Positions 62,501-64,000 of a stretch of 64,000 nucleotides of DNA are shown here, in pieces (position 1 is the stretch's first letter; each line of letters begins with the position of its first letter). Below the pieces are notes generated by a model. It was not told where the DNA came from and ran no database searches. It saw nothing but the letters and a program-made list of their open reading frames with translations. The stretch is from assembly GCF_027596085.1 (NCBI RefSeq), contig NC_072458.1, positions 24,681,369-24,745,368 of the forward strand. Direction: 5' to 3'. Source of the stretch: Anoplopoma fimbria. Its lineage: Eukaryota > Chordata > Actinopteri > Perciformes > Anoplopomatidae. Made by a program: the position numbers and the translations under genes.

Positions 62501-63829
62501 TTGGTCAATCTAGAACCCATAGAGTCTATGGGTCAGTGTGCTGGTCAATCTAGAACCCATAGAGTCTATGGGTCAGTCTGTCAGTACCTTGCAGTGGAAG
62601 TTTCCGGGTTGGCAGAAGAAGCAGTTCTTCTCATCAGAACCATTGGGGCAGCGGTTCTGATAATTGCAGCGGTCTGATCGTGGGTAACAGGCTCCGTTTC
62701 TGGAACAGGGGAACTCGTCGTCCTGACACGAGGAACAGTTCAGCTCATCACGACCGTTGGGACAATGCCAGTACCCGTCACAGCGCTGCTGCTCAGTGTA
62801 ACAGCCCCAGTTACCCCCACAGGGAACCTCCCAGGGCAGGCAGAACCCATCCACCTTTAGAACCAAGAGAAAGACACATAGGAACAAGTTAAACAGAACC
62901 CGTCTAACTCACTAACTACATGAAGAAACATAACACAGGAACAAGAGAACCCGTCACTAACTACATGAAGAAACATAACACAGGAACAAGAGAACCCGTC
63001 TTCCTCACTGACTACATAAACAAACATCACACAGGAACAAGAGAACCCGTCTTCCTCACTGACTACATAAACAAACATCACACAGGAACAAGAGAACCCG
63101 TCTTCCTCACTGACTACATAAACAAACATCACACAGGAACAAGAGAACCCGTCTTCCTCACTGACTACATAAACAAACATCACACAGGAACAAGAGAACC
63201 CGTCTTCCTCACTGACTACATAAACAAACATCACACAGGAACAAGAGAACCCGTCTTCCTCACTGACTACATAAACAAACATCACACAGGAACAAGAGAA
63301 CCCGTCTTCCTCACTGACTACATAAACAAACATCCCGACGGTTGAATCAAACTCACCTGGTAGGTCACGTTGAACCCTCTGGCAGCGTTGATCTTGTCGG
63401 CGTAGAAGTGAATCCGGAGCTGACCGGACGATGAAACCACTGCGACGGGTGCCCTGGAGTCGAAGGCGGTCAGCACCCTGAGTAGACGGCGAGGGTTCTC
63501 CTCTAAGCCGTCGTAGACCTTCACATAGTCGCCGTAACCCGTCCCATCGAGTTTAAAGTCAGTAAACCTCAGGATGACCTGGAGGAGAACGAAGATCAAG
63601 ACGTTAGCTTAACCTCTTCGGGAAACCAGGGAGGAGATAGTTCTCTGTCGGGTGGGGGAGGTCAGAGGTCAGAGGTTACCTTCCTGTGGTCTCCGGTGTC
63701 GATCAGCCAAGTGCAGTTACTCCCTGGAGGGTAAAAGTCGGGGTAGTTTGGAGAGCTGAAGGAGCCGTAGAAGTTCCTCAACCATTCTCCACAAGTGGGA
63801 ACGTCACAGTCGATCTCATCCCCGAGGTC
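59561..63829 (-). CDS. lrp12: LDL receptor-related protein 12, 3' part (six exons)
   Basis: Type I membrane protein of the LRP3/LRP10/LRP12 group, thought to act in endocytosis and signalling. Exons: 63829-63680, 63578-63357, 62854-62588, 61026-60824, 60720-60588, 60487-59561; all junctions in phase, 633 codons, TAA stop. In order: the end of an LDLa repeat (GDEIDC); second CUB domain ([40 protein letters not shown]); three LDLa repeats with acidic calcium-site ends ([30 protein letters not shown]); one hydrophobic membrane span of about 22 residues; a cytoplasmic tail with [40 protein letters not shown], a Ser/Asp-rich acidic stretch, and the conserved end ([30 protein letters not shown]). 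LRP12 is preferred over LRP3 because of the [16 protein letters not shown] and VHTAQIPD motifs (from memory). The N-terminal half lies beyond the right edge. Confidence 0.92.
61138..61935. repeat. 33-bp minisatellite in an lrp12 intron
   Basis: About 23 copies of GTACATTAATATGTATCTAT plus ATGTAGTTAGTCC. The ATATGTAG version gives way to ATATATAG from left to right. Both strands read through without stop. Confidence 0.95.
61936..62329. other. Unique intronic sequence of lrp12
   Basis: No exon or mobile element recognised. Confidence 0.5.
62330..62578. repeat. 40-bp minisatellite in the same lrp12 intron
   Basis: About six copies with AACCCATAGAGTCTATGGGT and CAGTGTGCTGGTCAATCTAG. The first part is a near-perfect palindrome. 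The array ends about 10 bp from the donor of the LDLa exon. Confidence 0.93.
62925..63335. repeat. 51-bp minisatellite in an lrp12 intron
   Basis: About eight copies with CACACAGGAACAAGAGAACC and CGTCTTCCTCACTGACTACA. The last six are identical, so expansion is recent. Confidence 0.95.
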
Positions 63830-64000
63830 CTGGATCAAAACAAACATCTTAAATTCCATCAAATGTTTAAAACAAATTTTTGTTGTGAGCCGAGTCCAAC
63901 CATCAAGCCGGCTCAGCCCCCCCCCCCCCACGAAGCTTCTGTCAGGCTGCTTAAAGGAGTTTCTGGATGATTGTTGAACCTCAGATTCAGGAGGATTATT
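63830..64000. other. lrp12 intron running off the window
   Basis: Intronic sequence upstream of the acceptor at 63830, with a C-run near 63919. No further exon before the edge. Confidence 0.7.

Noticed and set aside
62857..63345. 158-codon minus frame ([17 protein letters not shown] repeats)
   Set aside because: Translation of the 51-bp intronic array; the flanking lrp12 exons end at good splice sites.

Overview
The window is vertebrate nuclear DNA, most likely from a percomorph teleost fish. It has spliced genes with GT-AG introns, fish-type C2H2 zinc-finger genes with an acidic DPEPPHIK / ELWTSQEG linker, L2/CR1-type LINEs, Tc1-like transposons with long inverted repeats, tRNA-derived SINEs that carry an L2 tail, and an unusually heavy load of minisatellites. 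Five genes can be read, all on the minus strand. There is no bacterial-type organisation, rRNA or CRISPR.

Layout, right to left in the direction of transcription. (1) 59.6-63.8 kb: the 3' half of lrp12 (second CUB domain, three LDL-receptor class A repeats, one membrane span, long cytoplasmic tail), six exons with every splice junction in phase. (2) 47.0-59.5 kb: intergenic. A 52-bp minisatellite with an AP-1-type TGAGTCA core in most units lies on both sides of a LINE (47.7-53.7 kb) that itself contains a SINE and several private minisatellites. A 0.8-kb polypurine tract follows. (3) 33.9-47.0 kb: complete dnai2 (axonemal outer-arm dynein intermediate chain 2), 11 coding exons, 631 codons, with a 5' non-coding exon beside two X-box-like motifs and a forkhead core. 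Seven of its ten coding introns, plus the 5' UTR intron, carry a tandem repeat or a transposon. (4) 31.7-33.8 kb: a TA-rich block and a 1.3-kb C+T-only tract. (5) 27.0-31.7 kb: a two-exon zinc-finger gene (16 fingers) with an ETS-CRE composite site upstream. (6) 18.3-24.2 kb: a second zinc-finger gene (8 fingers) whose likely first exon is broken by stops and lies across 4 kb of minisatellite. (7) 0.8-12.5 kb: a third zinc-finger gene (15 fingers, apparently two zinc-finger exons fused), a possible cassette exon at 5.8-6.1 kb, and a candidate promoter at 12.2-12.5 kb with four perfect CRE palindromes and an ETS site.

The zinc-finger genes look like a lineage-specific expansion: an N-terminal helical module in exon 1, a phase-1 splice in two of the three, an acidic linker and then fingers. 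Their linker is almost identical at DNA level in three places, which suggests recent duplication or gene conversion. The transposons show distinct inactivating lesions (stop codons, frameshifts, mutated YADD). The most unusual theme is the coupling of minisatellites with other elements: arrays born inside LINE coding and untranslated sequence, arrays split by LINEs, arrays whose units carry transcription-factor cores (AP-1, ACGT, E-box), and a different array in almost every intron. Exon borders were placed by hand from splice consensus, reading frame and remembered family sequence; nothing was aligned by computer.
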